Below, one piece after another: positions 7,554 through 16,313 of a stretch of 41,423 nucleotides of DNA. The stretch lies in NCBI GenBank assembly GCA_030605795.1, contig JAUWHR010000013.1, positions 1 through 41,423 on the forward strand, in the 5' to 3' direction. Under the pieces are notes generated by a model. The model did not search any database and was not told where the DNA came from. It saw nothing but the letters and a program-made list of their open reading frames with translations. Positions within the stretch are counted from its first letter, which is position 1. The number at the start of each line of letters is the position of its first letter. Made by a program: the position numbers and the translations under genes. The stretch is from Anaerolineae bacterium (GTDB lineage Bacteria > Chloroflexota > Anaerolineae > Anaerolineales > E44-bin32).

Positions 7554-7581
7554 CAACCAAGTTGGTAAGCACTGAGGAGAA

Positions 7582-8538
7582 CTACGGTCGGTTTTCCACA
7601 CCTGCCAACTTGGCAGTGACTAATATCCTGGTTTCTACCATGCTCTCTTCGACATAGGGAAAAGCCATCCAAACATTCATCACTCCAAACAGACCGCCGG
7701 TTAACGTTCGCAGAAACGGAGTACTCTCCCGGACAGGAAAGGAGAATAGTGGCAAGTATGAGAGGATCTGCGATCCACCATCAAAAGCCATCGGTAGTAT
7801 GCCCAGAATAAACCAGATGACAATCGGCAGCGGCTTGAGGCGATTTCTCAGAAGACCGAATATCAATCCGGAAATCAACATGCCACCATAGATAGCCACA
7901 TCTCGCTGACAGAGGGCAACCTTATAGCCTAGATGCTCGTTGCCAAGGAAAGCCTTCGCCCCCCAGAAATCATCCTTGTCTAATCCGGTGGCCTCACTGA
8001 AGGGGGTGAGAGAGGTCCCCGCAATCTCGAGAGGATACGCTGCTTGCTCACCAAACAGGTACCAGGTGCGATAAGCCAATTGGTTGCATAATGGTGAGTA
8101 GATCTTATGAATCAACTCTGCCGGACGGGTCACACCTAACTTCATCAAGATAGGAGCACTAATCGGTAACCCAACATAAACGAAAAAAAGTAGATTCATC
8201 ATCGCCAACCAGTGGCGAGAGAGAAAGAGCACGACCTTGTGGAGCCGTATCGCCTGCTCCCGAGGCACTTTTGCCTCGTCCTGGGATTTCCCTAACCCAT
8301 CTCTTGCCGCCCCAAGAGCCACACGTAAGTCAGTGGCGGTAAAGAGCGCCTCGAGCTTATACGGTCCAATTTGAACAACAGGTACGACATCGAAGTAACG
8401 CTCACGTAAAGCAGGATCGGAATCGACATCAACTTCGGCCAAATCGTAGGTGAATTCAGTTTGCAGAGCTTCCAGGTCTGCTCGCGCCTGGTCGCAAAGA
8501 TGACAGCCCTCACGCGTGTATAGCGTAACTCGGATCAT
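7582..8538 (-). CDS. glutaredoxin-like domain fused to a DUF2085 membrane domain
   Basis: 318 residues in two parts. Residues 1-80 are a glutaredoxin/thioredoxin-fold domain with redox motif C12-H-L-C15 and a cis-proline segment VVPVVQIG. Residues ~100-305 are a membrane domain with hydrophobic segments near 108-135, 213-235, 238-258 and 265-290, plus the DUF2085 pattern of a cysteine-containing IYSPLCNQLAYRTWYLFGEQ and ALCQRDVAIYGGML. The membrane part could accept electrons or a thiol partner at the membrane. The CcdA gene lies 87 bases upstream on the same strand, suggesting a thiol-relay pair (inference). Ribosome site GGAGGTGGG is strong. Single DUF2085 and glutaredoxin proteins are common; the fusion is the notable point. 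Confidence 0.82.
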   Translation of the reverse strand: MIRVTLYTREGCHLCDQARADLEALQTEFTYDLAEVDVDSDPALRERYFDVVPVVQIGPYKLEALFTATDLRVALGAARDGLGKSQDEAKVPREQAIRLHKVVLFLSRHWLAMMNLLFFVYVGLPISAPILMKLGVTRPAELIHKIYSPLCNQLAYRTWYLFGEQAAYPLEIAGTSLTPFSEATGLDKDDFWGAKAFLGNEHLGYKVALCQRDVAIYGGMLISGLIFGLLRNRLKPLPIVIWFILGILPMAFDGGSQILSYLPLFSFPVRESTPFLRTLTGGLFGVMNVWMAFPYVEESMVETRILVTAKLAGVENRP

Positions 8539-8625
8539 AACCCACCTCCAACCTGTACCAGGTGATCATCAAGTTGATCCCTGGTCATCGTTTGATTCAT
8601 TTAAATCACCCTTCCAACACAGAAG

Positions 8626-9372
8626 CTATAAACCCAGGCTGGGGATGAGAGGGGTGAATCTTGCAAGACTCTCCAGTGTTCCGGTTAAGAGCATTACCCC
8701 AATCACTACCAGTAAAATTCCAGTGGCAATAGATAGATAATGGATGGTTCGATGGTGGCGTCGCAACAACATAGTTACCTGCCCAATGCCCAAAGCCGCC
8801 AGCAGGAAAGGGATCGCCATTCCAATCGAGTAGGCGCTGAGAAGGATCACGCCTTTGGTAATCTGACCGGAAAATAAGGCCAGGTTCAATATCGTTCCAA
8901 GGACCGGCCCAATACAGGGCGCCCACCCGGCTGAGAAGAAGACACCCATTAACCCCGACGAAAGATAACTCAAGCGCACGTCGAGCTGCACCTGTCGCCG
9001 TGTATCATAGTCGAGTACGGGAATGTTAATTACACCCATGGTGTGCAGACCAAAAATGATAACCACTATGCCACCGATTCGGGCGATCCAACGTTTGACA
9101 ATAAAGTCGCTGATCAATGCCCCTAAAGCGCCTAACGCTGCTCCACCCACCACAAATACCAAACTGAAGCCCAATACAAAAGCCAACCCATGCAGAAATG
9201 TCGCCCATCGATTATCCACTTCGGATCTAGAGGTCGTCAACGATCTCCCACCCAAATATCCAACGTAGGCTGGAACCAAGGCAAGAACACATGGGGATAG
9301 GAAGGACAACAAACCGGCGAGCACTGCTATACCAAGCCAATACGGACTTACAGTTATGCCAGTGAGATCCAT
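8626..9372 (-). CDS. ccdA: CcdA family thiol-disulfide membrane transporter
   Basis: 248 residues with six hydrophobic segments, the usual CcdA size. The two functional cysteines are visible in their standard settings: Cys28 in LSFLSPCVLALVP and Cys153 in FSAGWAPCIGPVLG. CcdA moves reducing equivalents from cytoplasmic thioredoxin across the membrane to extracytoplasmic partners used in cytochrome c maturation or disulfide repair. No cytochrome c maturation genes are in the window. The next gene downstream is a glutaredoxin-DUF2085 fusion, a plausible redox partner. Ribosome site GGAGG precedes the ATG by 10 bases. Confidence 0.93.
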   Translation of the reverse strand: MDLTGITVSPYWLGIAVLAGLLSFLSPCVLALVPAYVGYLGGRSLTTSRSEVDNRWATFLHGLAFVLGFSLVFVVGGAALGALGALISDFIVKRWIARIGGIVVIIFGLHTMGVINIPVLDYDTRRQVQLDVRLSYLSSGLMGVFFSAGWAPCIGPVLGTILNLALFSGQITKGVILLSAYSIGMAIPFLLAALGIGQVTMLLRRHHRTIHYLSIATGILLVVIGVMLLTGTLESLARFTPLIPSLGL

Positions 9373-9477
9373 TATTGCCGCTGCCTCCGGCGGGTGAATT
9401 TAAATGTCGCCTGATAGACACGAACACCGCACAAGGATAATCGATCCAAGCTCATGCGACAAGTAGATATATTTACT

Positions 9478-9599
9478 GTGCCTACTCAGCCTACCCTCCC
9501 ACAGGTTATGACTGAGAGCATTTATTAGTTTGAATATCCGGTCGAGGCGCGATTCTATGTCAAAATAACATCTAAACCTGCGGGAGGGTGAATAGTTAC
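9478..9599 (+). mobile_element. 122-bp MITE, copy B, with exact 8-bp target duplication
   Basis: Same sequence family and orientation as copy A. Direct repeats TATTTACT at 9470-9477 and 9600-9607 flank it exactly, and the inverted ends GTGCCTACTCAGCC and GGGTGAATAGTTAC match those of copy A. Interior differences from copy A are only a few substitutions. Confidence 0.85.
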
Positions 9600-9618
9600 T
9601 ATTTACTGAATATAAAAC

Positions 9619-9805
9619 GTGACTACTCAGTCTGTCATTGCGAGGAACGAAGTGACGAAGCAATCTCCACCGTTGCTTACATGTTGAAGGCAGGAGATTG
9701 CTTCGCGGAGCCGAAGGCCCTGAGGTATCGAAGGGCTCGCAATGACATCCAAAAGTCGCTTCGTGAGTAGGCTTGCCTCTTTCCAGACGATACCTGAGTA
9801 GTTAC
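9619..9805 (+). mobile_element. related element with the same ends enclosing a GTCATTGCGAG repeat
   Basis: It begins GTGACTACTCAG (9619-9630) and ends CTGAGTAGTTAC (9794-9805), the same inverted termini as copies A and B, but the interior is different. Inside is a 113-bp palindromic unit (9634-9746) bounded by GTCATTGCGAG and CTCGCAATGAC with inner arms AGCAATCTC/GAGATTGCT. This internal unit is of the kind found dispersed in many bacterial genomes. No clear target duplication is seen around 9619-9805, so the boundaries may have been altered by later events. Confidence 0.6.
9634..9746. repeat. dispersed palindromic repeat, GTCATTGCGAG family
   Basis: Inverted ends GTCATTGCGAG and CTCGCAATGAC and internal complementary arms allow a long imperfect hairpin. 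From general knowledge, similar GTCATTGCGAGG...GAAGCAATCT units occur in many environmental bacteria as small non-autonomous repeats. Confidence 0.7.
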
Positions 9806-9894
9806 GTTTTGACATAGAATCGCGTCTCGACCGGATATTCAAGCCAATAAATGCTCTCAGTCATAACCTGCGGGAGGGTAAGCTGAGTAGTCAC
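9806..9894 (-). mobile_element. truncated MITE, copy C, inverted
   Basis: Reverse-complement copy of the A/B interior and its left end (ending GAGTAGTCAC at 9894). The right terminal part is missing and replaced by the end of the neighbouring element at 9805. No target duplication is apparent. Confidence 0.7.
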
Positions 9895-9904
9895 AATGAG
9901 TCAA

Positions 9905-10309
9905 TCAGTAAGTTATGATCGGCGGTTGTGTTTTAGCCTGCTTTACCCAACTCTCCACCGAGCGTCGAGAGGGGAGGCGACGCACCAATCGTTTCTTGGC
10001 GTTAGTCTCGACCAGAGCCTGGTATAGGTTGTCGGGTCGACGATTGCGAAGCTCTTTTACCGTATCAACGCCGGCTTCCTCGAGTAGGTCGCTGTATTCG
10101 GCAGCTATTCCCTTGATACGCGTCAGGTCGGCTAGATTTACCCATTCCAGGATCAACGTCTCCGAGATGCTGGTCTGCTCTGCTAAATCTTTCCTACCCT
10201 GTCGATGTGCGGCGACCTTCAGCAAACGCTCTGTGGTCCTGATGCCCACATGCTTTAGCCTGCTTGCGTATGTCGGGCCGATTCCTTCAATATCGATAAT
10301 GCGTGCCAT
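9905..10309 (-). CDS. DUF4332 helix-hairpin-helix protein
   Basis: 134 residues from the start chosen at 10309, where ATG follows GGAGA by about 9 bases; a longer frame starts at 10345 without a ribosome site. Two helix-hairpin-helix-like halves are visible: IDIEGIGPTYASRLKHVGI with RTTERLLKVAA, and LTRIKGIAAEYSDLLEEAGV with DTVKELRNR. This is the DUF4332 pattern, thought to bind nucleic acid or mediate protein contacts; function unknown. The C-terminus is basic (KKRLVRRLPSRRSVESW). It stands alone between mobile elements and a divergently oriented gene. Confidence 0.85.
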   Translation of the reverse strand: MARIIDIEGIGPTYASRLKHVGIRTTERLLKVAAHRQGRKDLAEQTSISETLILEWVNLADLTRIKGIAAEYSDLLEEAGVDTVKELRNRRPDNLYQALVETNAKKRLVRRLPSRRSVESWVKQAKTQPPIITY

Positions 10310-10423
10310 TCGTTTCTCTCCAGTAGGCCTTGGACGGATTTTCATTGTAAGCTAAGTATTTACCCAGGTCAATTTACAGCAGGTTGATGTCCGAACTTAT
10401 GTACCAAGGTAAGTTTGACAAGG

Positions 10424-10452
10424 TTGACGATGTAGTAATCCTTCACTATACT
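10424..10452 (+). promoter_or_regulatory. sigma-70-type promoter upstream of the coiled-coil gene
   Basis: TTGACG (10424-10429), 17-base spacer, TATACT (10447-10452): five of six matches in each hexamer and ideal spacing. The predicted start near 10459 gives a leader of about 180 bases before the GTG at 10638. No riboswitch fold was recognised in that leader, apart from a T-run (TTTTTTT) near 10582 without a clear hairpin. Confidence 0.6.
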
Positions 10453-10637
10453 GGCTTGTGTGAGGCTCAACGCTAGTATTGGATCCAGCTGAAACGAAGT
10501 TTGCGGCTGGTTTCAATACAAGGTAGGGGGGGAGGACCTCGGTATACGGGCAGTCTACTCGATCACAGATCTTTCGGCGGTTTTTTTCATTACCTAACCT
10601 GTTTGGTGACAGCCTGTAACCGAGGAGGGCGTGCACT

Positions 10638-11597
10638 GTGATTGGTCTGGGGCTACGTCAATTACAAGATGCGTTGAATCGTAAGGCAGATGATGTTCAG
10701 CGGGAGTTCATCGCGCTTAGTGAACGCATAGATGAAGTTGGAAAAGAAATACTCGAGTCGCGCGATGAGGAGCGCAAGCGCTTGAGAGAAAAGCAGGCTA
10801 CTCTGCGTTTAGAGCATCAAGGACTTGCTGAAGAGACCAACCTCTGGCGGGAACGAGCGCGTGCTGTGATGCAAAAGTCCGGTCGAGAGGGGCTTCGGGA
10901 TTACCTAAAAGAACTGCTGGAATTAGGTGAAGAGATGGTGAAACCGGCGATCGAGCATATGGTTTACATTCTCGACGCTCCAGAAGAGGAAATCGCCCGT
11001 CTTCAGGAATCGTTCGAACCCCAAAAACTAACCCCCGCCGGTCGGCTGATCGAGCGCTCTCGGACCGAGTATGACTTGCGTGGTAGCGATCCGATCGTCC
11101 GACACCGAGAAGCAGTCAGTTTTGCCAATCGCCCTGGAATCGCTCAGGATGATGAAGCTCTGGCGGAGATCGAAGCGGCAATGGTTGATCCGGATCCGCT
11201 CGTGCGCGAGCTGGCTACCCTAACCACTATCCAACTCCACCGTTTTCGGGTGCTCCGGATTGCAGATCTAGATTTAGTGCATGAGTCAGTTCAGTACCTT
11301 GCCCGGATCAACCACCTAGCGGTGATCCCTGTCCTGGTTGAGATACTTGGAACCCCCCGAACGGGGTTCACCTCGGGTGAGGAGGGAGCCGTCGAAAGTG
11401 ATAATGGTCGTTCGCGGATGGTGGCCTTGTTGCGATTGGTTGAATGGCATACCGCCGAAGCCAAATCTGCGGTCCATGGGAGGAAGTTCGACCGCGATTC
11501 ACACATTGTCAAGGCCGCGGAACGGGCTCTGGAATTGTTCCCAGGATCTTGGTCTGGACCACTCAAAGGCACCGGGTCCCTGGAACGGGCTTCCTGA
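10638..11597 (+). CDS. coiled-coil / helical-repeat protein, unknown function
   Basis: 319 residues starting with GTG (ribosome site GAGGAGGG about 8 bases upstream). Residues ~3-85 are highly charged with heptad-like spacing (LQDALNRKADDVQREFIAL, ERKRLREKQATLRLEHQGL) and should form a coiled coil. Residues ~140-305 look like helical repeats of HEAT/ARM type (IEAAMVDPDPLVRELATLTT, LAVIPVLVEILGT, IVKAAERALELFPG), suggesting a scaffold. There is no signal peptide or membrane segment, so it should be cytoplasmic. No catalytic motif was seen. It lies upstream of rpoC but a separate promoter intervenes, so it is probably an independent unit. Confidence 0.7.
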   Translation: MIGLGLRQLQDALNRKADDVQREFIALSERIDEVGKEILESRDEERKRLREKQATLRLEHQGLAEETNLWRERARAVMQKSGREGLRDYLKELLELGEEMVKPAIEHMVYILDAPEEEIARLQESFEPQKLTPAGRLIERSRTEYDLRGSDPIVRHREAVSFANRPGIAQDDEALAEIEAAMVDPDPLVRELATLTTIQLHRFRVLRIADLDLVHESVQYLARINHLAVIPVLVEILGTPRTGFTSGEEGAVESDNGRSRMVALLRLVEWHTAEAKSAVHGRKFDRDSHIVKAAERALELFPGSWSGPLKGTGSLERAS

Positions 11598-11685
11598 GTG
11601 GATTGGGAAGATGAAGATCGCGGGACTCAAGCGGATTTATCCCTCTATATCGCTCATTTATCGATTTGGTAGACCATAAACCCCC

Positions 11686-11713
11686 TTGACAGGGAGTGAT
11701 CTTTCCGTATAAT
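11686..11713 (+). promoter_or_regulatory. rpoC promoter
   Basis: TTGACA (11686-11691), 16-base spacer, TATAAT (11708-11713): both hexamers match the sigma-70 consensus perfectly. The start would be near 11720, leaving a leader of about 160 bases before the rpoC GTG. Confidence 0.8.
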
Positions 11714-11757
11714 TCAGGTCATACTAGTCAAAGTAAAGAAAGAGGTCTAAATCAAGG

Positions 11758-11796
11758 AGCGCTTGAGGAGGAAGTTGACCTCATGCGCTTGTTTTT
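11758..11796 (+). terminator. candidate attenuator hairpin in the rpoC leader
   Basis: AGCGC-T-TGAGG pairs with CCTCA-T-GCGCT (two 5-bp arms around a T-T mismatch, 10-base loop) and is followed by TGTTTTT. It lies between the rpoC promoter and the rpoC start, where premature termination could set rpoC output. An eight-codon frame, ATG at 11783 with GAGGAGG upstream, overlaps the hairpin. Confidence 0.5.
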
Positions 11797-11809
11797 GTAT
11801 GCCTACTGA
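11783..11809 (+). CDS. possible leader peptide MRLFLYAY in the rpoC leader
   Basis: Eight codons plus stop, with a strong Shine-Dalgarno (GAGGAGG, inside the hairpin loop region) about 10 bases upstream. The frame covers the descending arm and T-tract of the attenuator, so ribosome movement would affect the hairpin. It may be chance given its length. Confidence 0.25.
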   Translation: MRLFLYAY

Positions 11810-11882
11810 TTAGCCCATTTGTTCGATTACAGTACACAGGGTCAGACGTTTGAAGTAATACACTCGCTATGGAGGAGTATTT

Positions 11883-14800
11883 GTGGAATCTAAGGGGTTT
11901 AGATCGATACGAATAAGTCTGGCGTCGCCAGAGGTCATCATGAGCTGGTCCTATGGTGAGGTCCTCAAACCGGAGACAATCAACTACCGTAGGCTGAGAC
12001 CCGAGAAAGACGGCCTCTTCTGTGAGGCCATCTTTGGTCCCACCAAGGACTGGCAGTGCTACTGTGGTAAGTATAAAAATATCCGTTTCAAGGGTATTAC
12101 CTGTGAGAAGTGTGGGGTTGAGGTGACGCGTTCGGCAGTCCGCAGAGAGCGGATGGGCCACATTACTCTAGCGGCGCCAGTCGCCCATGTCTGGTACACA
12201 AGACGGGTGCCGTCGTACCTCGGATTGCTGCTGGATGTGTCACGGCGGAACCTGGATCGAGTGTTGTATTTCGCTCAGTTTATTGTGACCTATATCGATG
12301 AGGATGCTCGTCGCAAAGCCCTCAAACGCATCGAAGATGAGATTGTGCATTTGGAGCAAGAACAGGCTGACCTTCTAAAGGAAAAGATTGCTGAGGTCAA
12401 AGCCGATCGTAAACAACGATTGGAAGATCTCAAACAGCGCAAGCGCGAGATCCAGGTTGCTTTCGACGAGGAGGTCGCTGCTCAGATTGAACCGGTCATT
12501 GGGGAGGGTCAGCGGCTAGAGCGTACTTTGAGCGATAAAATGGGTAAAACTATCCGGGTCGCCATACATTTCAAGGCTACAGAAACGCTCTTGGCCGACA
12601 AAGGGGAGACCATTACCAATGCTCACCTCACCCGAGTCCAGAAGGCTGTAAAGCAGCATCTAGTGGGGATCGAGGCTGCGCTCAAAGATAGACGTGATCG
12701 AGAGCTGGAACACGTCAAGATGAAGGTGGAAGAAGTTAAGGCAGAGGCTGACTTAGCCTTGATCGAGCTGCGGGATGTTACCGACGATGGTAGGGTAGCG
12801 GCTGGCGAGCAATTGAAAAAGGATCGCGAGGAGTTGACTAAAATCAGCCAGATGATGTTTCTGGGTGAAAGCCGTTACCGTGAGCTGAAAGCCAAGTGGG
12901 GCCAGGTTTTTCGTGCTGATATGGGCGCAGAGGCTTTCTACGAAATCCTCCAGGATATGGATCTCGACGAACTAGCAGAACATCTCTGGCTCGAGATCAG
13001 CACCACACGTAGCAAACAGCACAAGAAGAAGGCTACCAAGAGGTTGAAGGTGGTCGAGGCTTTCCGCCGTTCAAAAAACCGTCCTGAGTGGATGATTCTG
13101 ACCGTACTGCCAGTCATACCGCCTGATTTGCGACCGATGGTCCAATTGGATGGTGGTCGCTTTGCGACCTCTGATCTGAATGATCTTTACCGACGGGTGA
13201 TCAATCGAAACAATCGATTGAAGCGACTGGTCGAACTCGGCGCCCCAGATGTGATCGTACGAAACGAGAAGCGTATGTTACAAGAGTCGGTAGACTCGCT
13301 GGTTGACAACGCTCAGCGAGGCAAGGCGCTTTCCCGCCGCGGACGCCGAGAATTAAAATCGCTCAGCGATATGTTGAAGGGCAAGAAGGGGCGATTCCGC
13401 CGTAATCTGCTGGGTAAGCGAGTTGATTACTCAGGTCGGTCGGTCATCGTGATCGGACCTCATCTAAAGCTCTACCAATGTGGTCTGCCCAAGACGATGG
13501 CGCTTGAGCTGTATCGACCTTTTGTGATTTCAAAATTAGTCTCCTATATGTACACCGCCAACGTCAAAGGAGCCAAGCGCATTATTGAACGTGGGCGTCC
13601 CGAAGTGTGGGAGGTCCTAGAGGAGGTAATCAAGGACCGGCCTGTACTGCTCAATCGAGCCCCGACGTTGCATCGGCTAGGCATTCAAGCCTTTGAGCCT
13701 GTCCTGGTGGAAGGTAAAGCTATTCAACTTCATCCCCTTGTCTGCGCGGCCTTTAATGCCGACTTCGATGGCGACCAGATGTCTGTGCATCTGCCTCTAT
13801 CTGAGCAAGCGGTTCGAGAGGCGCGCGAGTTGATGCTCTCTACCCAGAACTTGCTCAAGCCGGCGGATGGAGAGCCGGTTGTCGGTCCCACTAAGGATAT
13901 GGTCCTAGGCGTGTACTACTTGACGATGATGGTGGATGGTAAAGAACACCATGGTGAGGGACGAGCCTTCGCAGATATGGACGAGGTTGAAATGGCATAC
14001 GTCCTGGGCCAAGTTGACATCCATACTCCCATAAAGCTGAAGACGGAAACTTGGTACGACGAACAGGGTGAGCGTCTCCCTGAAGCAGTGAGTACGCTTA
14101 TCGAAACCACTATTGGCCGCGCGCTCTTCAACCGTGTCCTCCCTGAGGAACTGCGTTTCGTCAACCAGGTTTTGGATAAAAATGCGATCCAGGACTTGGT
14201 GGGAGAGATCTATTATCTATTGCGCGAGGATGGCACACCGGCCGTCGTTGACGCCATCAAGGATATTGGCTTTGCCTACGCCACACGATCTGGCACTACC
14301 ATTGCTGTATCCGATATCACCGTCCCGCCGGACAGGGACAAGATCATCGCCCGAACACTGGAAGATACCGAGGCTGTCCGTACTGACTATCAGCGTGGGC
14401 TGTTGACCGAACAGGAGCAAGTAGAGCGCATCATCGATCTATGGCAACAGACCACAACTGAGGTAGCAAAAGCCGTGCGTGAGGGGATGGACCCCACTGG
14501 AAATCTCAGCACGATGGCAATCTCGGGCGCCACGAAAGGTGGTTTTGGACCAATCTCTCAGTTAGCAGGGATGCGCGGTCTGATGGCGGACCCGGCTGGA
14601 CGGATAATCCCGCTACCGATCCGTTCGAACTTCCGTGACGGTTTAACCACATTGGAGTACTTCATCTCCACCCATGGCGCGCGGAAAGGTCTCACCGACA
14701 CTGCCCTGCGCACGGCCGACGCTGGCTACTTGACACGTCGTCTGGTCGATGTGGCGCAGGATGTGATCATCAACTATAGCGATTGTGGCACTGAAAACGG

Positions 14801-16148
14801 AATTTTGATTCGACGATCAGACGAAGTCGCCGGACAGAAATTCGACAACCGTATTGTGGGTCGGGTGACAGCTAAGCGCGTGGTTGATCCAGATAGCGGT
14901 GAGGTTCTGCTCAAGAAAGGCGAGATGATCACCTTGCGGAAGTCTCGCCAGGTGGGTGAGACAGGTGTTGCAGAGATCTACATCCGGTCTCCACTTAACT
15001 GTGAACTCCAGTTTGGGTTATGCCAACAATGCTACGGCATGGACCTTGGTCGAGGGAAGATGGTCAGCCCGGGTGCGGCGGTGGGTATTGTCGGCGCTCA
15101 GTCGATCGGCGAGCCTGGAACCCAGCTCACCCTGCGCACTTTCCACACCGGCGGCGTGGCTGCTGGTGGAGACATCACCACCGGTTTGCCGCGGGTTGAG
15201 GAGCTCTTTGAAGCCCGTAAAAAGCCTAAGGGTGAGGCGGTTGTGTCGGATATTTCAGGAACTGCCCAAGTTGTCACTCCTGATACACCAGATGGGCCGC
15301 GCGTGGTCCGTGTTGTCAGCAGCCAATTGCTCAAGGATGAATACTCGGTGCCGGGTAATTGGGCGCTGAAAGTAGCAGATGGGACTGAGATCAGTGCCGG
15401 CGATTTGATCGCCAAACGGGGTGATTCCAAGATCGTCGCCAGTCATGCCGGCCGTGTGCGGCTTGAGGATCGCAAAGTGATTGTGGCTTACGACCAGGTA
15501 GACGAGGAGGAATATGACATTCCCCCTAGCGCCCGTTTCTTGGTGAAGGAAGGTCAAAAGATTGTGGCCGGACAGCAACTCACAGAAGGCTCGCTGAATC
15601 CCCACCGCATACTGCGCATCCTGGGCCGCCGAGCTTGTGAACTTTATCTGCTTACCGAGGTCCAGAAGGTTTATCGCTCGCAAGGTCAAAATATTAACGA
15701 CAAGCATTTCGAGGTGATCTTTCGCAAGATGCTCTCGAAGGCTCAGATTACAAATCCGGGTGATACCGATTTGCTGCCTGGAGATCTTGTTGATCGCGGT
15801 TATTTAATACGGTTAAATGAGCAGATGCTACAGGAGGGCAAACAATCGGCGCTTGCCATGCAGGTTCTGCTTGGCGTGACCAAAGCTTCTCTGAGCACCG
15901 AATCGTTCCTCTCAGCCTCCTCATTCCAGCACACGATTAAAGTATTGGCTGGTGCTGCAATCGAAGGTAAGGTGGACTACCTGAGGGGGCTGAAGGAGAA
16001 CGTGATAATCGGCAAACTTATCCCGGCTGGCTCAGGTTTCCCCGGTACAAGGGTGGCTCTGCACGATGAGCGCTTAGATGGCGTTCTTAAGATTGAACAG
16101 GAACTTGAACCTGAAGTACCTGAGCCGGAGGCGGTTGCTGCAAATTGA
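11883..16148 (+). CDS. rpoC: DNA-directed RNA polymerase subunit beta'
   Basis: 1421 residues, GTG start after GGAGG. Key sites are intact: zinc ribbon Cys59, Cys61, Cys74, Cys77 ([16 protein letters not shown]... CEKCGVE); the catalytic loop NADFDGDQM with metal-binding Asp627, Asp629, Asp631; a second zinc site Cys968, Cys1040, Cys1047, Cys1050; and the bridge/trigger-loop blocks [19 protein letters not shown] and [13 protein letters not shown]-like sequence. Residues ~135-310 carry an unusually long Glu/Lys/Arg-rich helical insertion in the clamp region. rpoB is not adjacent, and rpoC has its own promoter and leader hairpin, unlike the usual rpoBC arrangement. The next genes encode ribosomal proteins. 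Confidence 0.98.
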   Translation: MESKGFRSIRISLASPEVIMSWSYGEVLKPETINYRRLRPEKDGLFCEAIFGPTKDWQCYCGKYKNIRFKGITCEKCGVEVTRSAVRRERMGHITLAAPVAHVWYTRRVPSYLGLLLDVSRRNLDRVLYFAQFIVTYIDEDARRKALKRIEDEIVHLEQEQADLLKEKIAEVKADRKQRLEDLKQRKREIQVAFDEEVAAQIEPVIGEGQRLERTLSDKMGKTIRVAIHFKATETLLADKGETITNAHLTRVQKAVKQHLVGIEAALKDRRDRELEHVKMKVEEVKAEADLALIELRDVTDDGRVAAGEQLKKDREELTKISQMMFLGESRYRELKAKWGQVFRADMGAEAFYEILQDMDLDELAEHLWLEISTTRSKQHKKKATKRLKVVEAFRRSKNRPEWMILTVLPVIPPDLRPMVQLDGGRFATSDLNDLYRRVINRNNRLKRLVELGAPDVIVRNEKRMLQESVDSLVDNAQRGKALSRRGRRELKSLSDMLKGKKGRFRRNLLGKRVDYSGRSVIVIGPHLKLYQCGLPKTMALELYRPFVISKLVSYMYTANVKGAKRIIERGRPEVWEVLEEVIKDRPVLLNRAPTLHRLGIQAFEPVLVEGKAIQLHPLVCAAFNADFDGDQMSVHLPLSEQAVREARELMLSTQNLLKPADGEPVVGPTKDMVLGVYYLTMMVDGKEHHGEGRAFADMDEVEMAYVLGQVDIHTPIKLKTETWYDEQGERLPEAVSTLIETTIGRALFNRVLPEELRFVNQVLDKNAIQDLVGEIYYLLREDGTPAVVDAIKDIGFAYATRSGTTIAVSDITVPPDRDKIIARTLEDTEAVRTDYQRGLLTEQEQVERIIDLWQQTTTEVAKAVREGMDPTGNLSTMAISGATKGGFGPISQLAGMRGLMADPAGRIIPLPIRSNFRDGLTTLEYFISTHGARKGLTDTALRTADAGYLTRRLVDVAQDVIINYSDCGTENGILIRRSDEVAGQKFDNRIVGRVTAKRVVDPDSGEVLLKKGEMITLRKSRQVGETGVAEIYIRSPLNCELQFGLCQQCYGMDLGRGKMVSPGAAVGIVGAQSIGEPGTQLTLRTFHTGGVAAGGDITTGLPRVEELFEARKKPKGEAVVSDISGTAQVVTPDTPDGPRVVRVVSSQLLKDEYSVPGNWALKVADGTEISAGDLIAKRGDSKIVASHAGRVRLEDRKVIVAYDQVDEEEYDIPPSARFLVKEGQKIVAGQQLTEGSLNPHRILRILGRRACELYLLTEVQKVYRSQGQNINDKHFEVIFRKMLSKAQITNPGDTDLLPGDLVDRGYLIRLNEQMLQEGKQSALAMQVLLGVTKASLSTESFLSASSFQHTIKVLAGAAIEGKVDYLRGLKENVIIGKLIPAGSGFPGTRVALHDERLDGVLKIEQELEPEVPEPEAVAAN

Positions 16149-16162
16149 GTCTGATCAACAGT

Positions 16163-16191
16163 TTGACAGTCTGGTGGCTGATGGTTATAAT
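16163..16191 (+). promoter_or_regulatory. rplU promoter, full sigma-70 consensus
   Basis: TTGACA (16163-16168), exactly 17 bases, TATAAT (16186-16191). All twelve positions match consensus. It starts 15 bases after the rpoC stop, so rplU and rpmA can be expressed independently of rpoC at high level. Confidence 0.88.
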
Positions 16192-16198
16192 AATACAG

Positions 16199-16227
16199 CC
16201 TGCCCCACCGATCTTGGCTGGGGCGGG
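16199..16227 (+). promoter_or_regulatory. hairpin at the 5' end of the rplU transcript
   Basis: CCTGCCCCA (16199-16207) pairs with TGGGGCGGG (16219-16227) around an 11-base loop, beginning at the predicted transcription start. There is no T-tract, so it is not a terminator. It may stabilise the mRNA or bind L21 in feedback control; the latter is an inference. The leader is about 115 bases long. Confidence 0.5.
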
Positions 16228-16313
16228 TGCATGAATCCCCCACTTCCCCGCCGGTCGGCGACCTTGTAGGTGAAATCGCGGGCGCGGTGGTGAAGAGAAG
16301 TTGGAGCAGGAGC

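Noticed and set aside
7348-7572. Conserved small frame through MITE copy A, similar to one through copy B
   Set aside because: Similarity comes from the repeat DNA itself; there is no ribosome site or protein-like conservation pattern.
11781-12161. Minus-strand frame across the rpoC start
   Set aside because: Antisense to conserved rpoC zinc-ribbon codons; a shadow of rpoC.
15255-15707. Minus-strand 150-codon frame inside rpoC
   Set aside because: Fully antisense to conserved beta' sequence with no motif.
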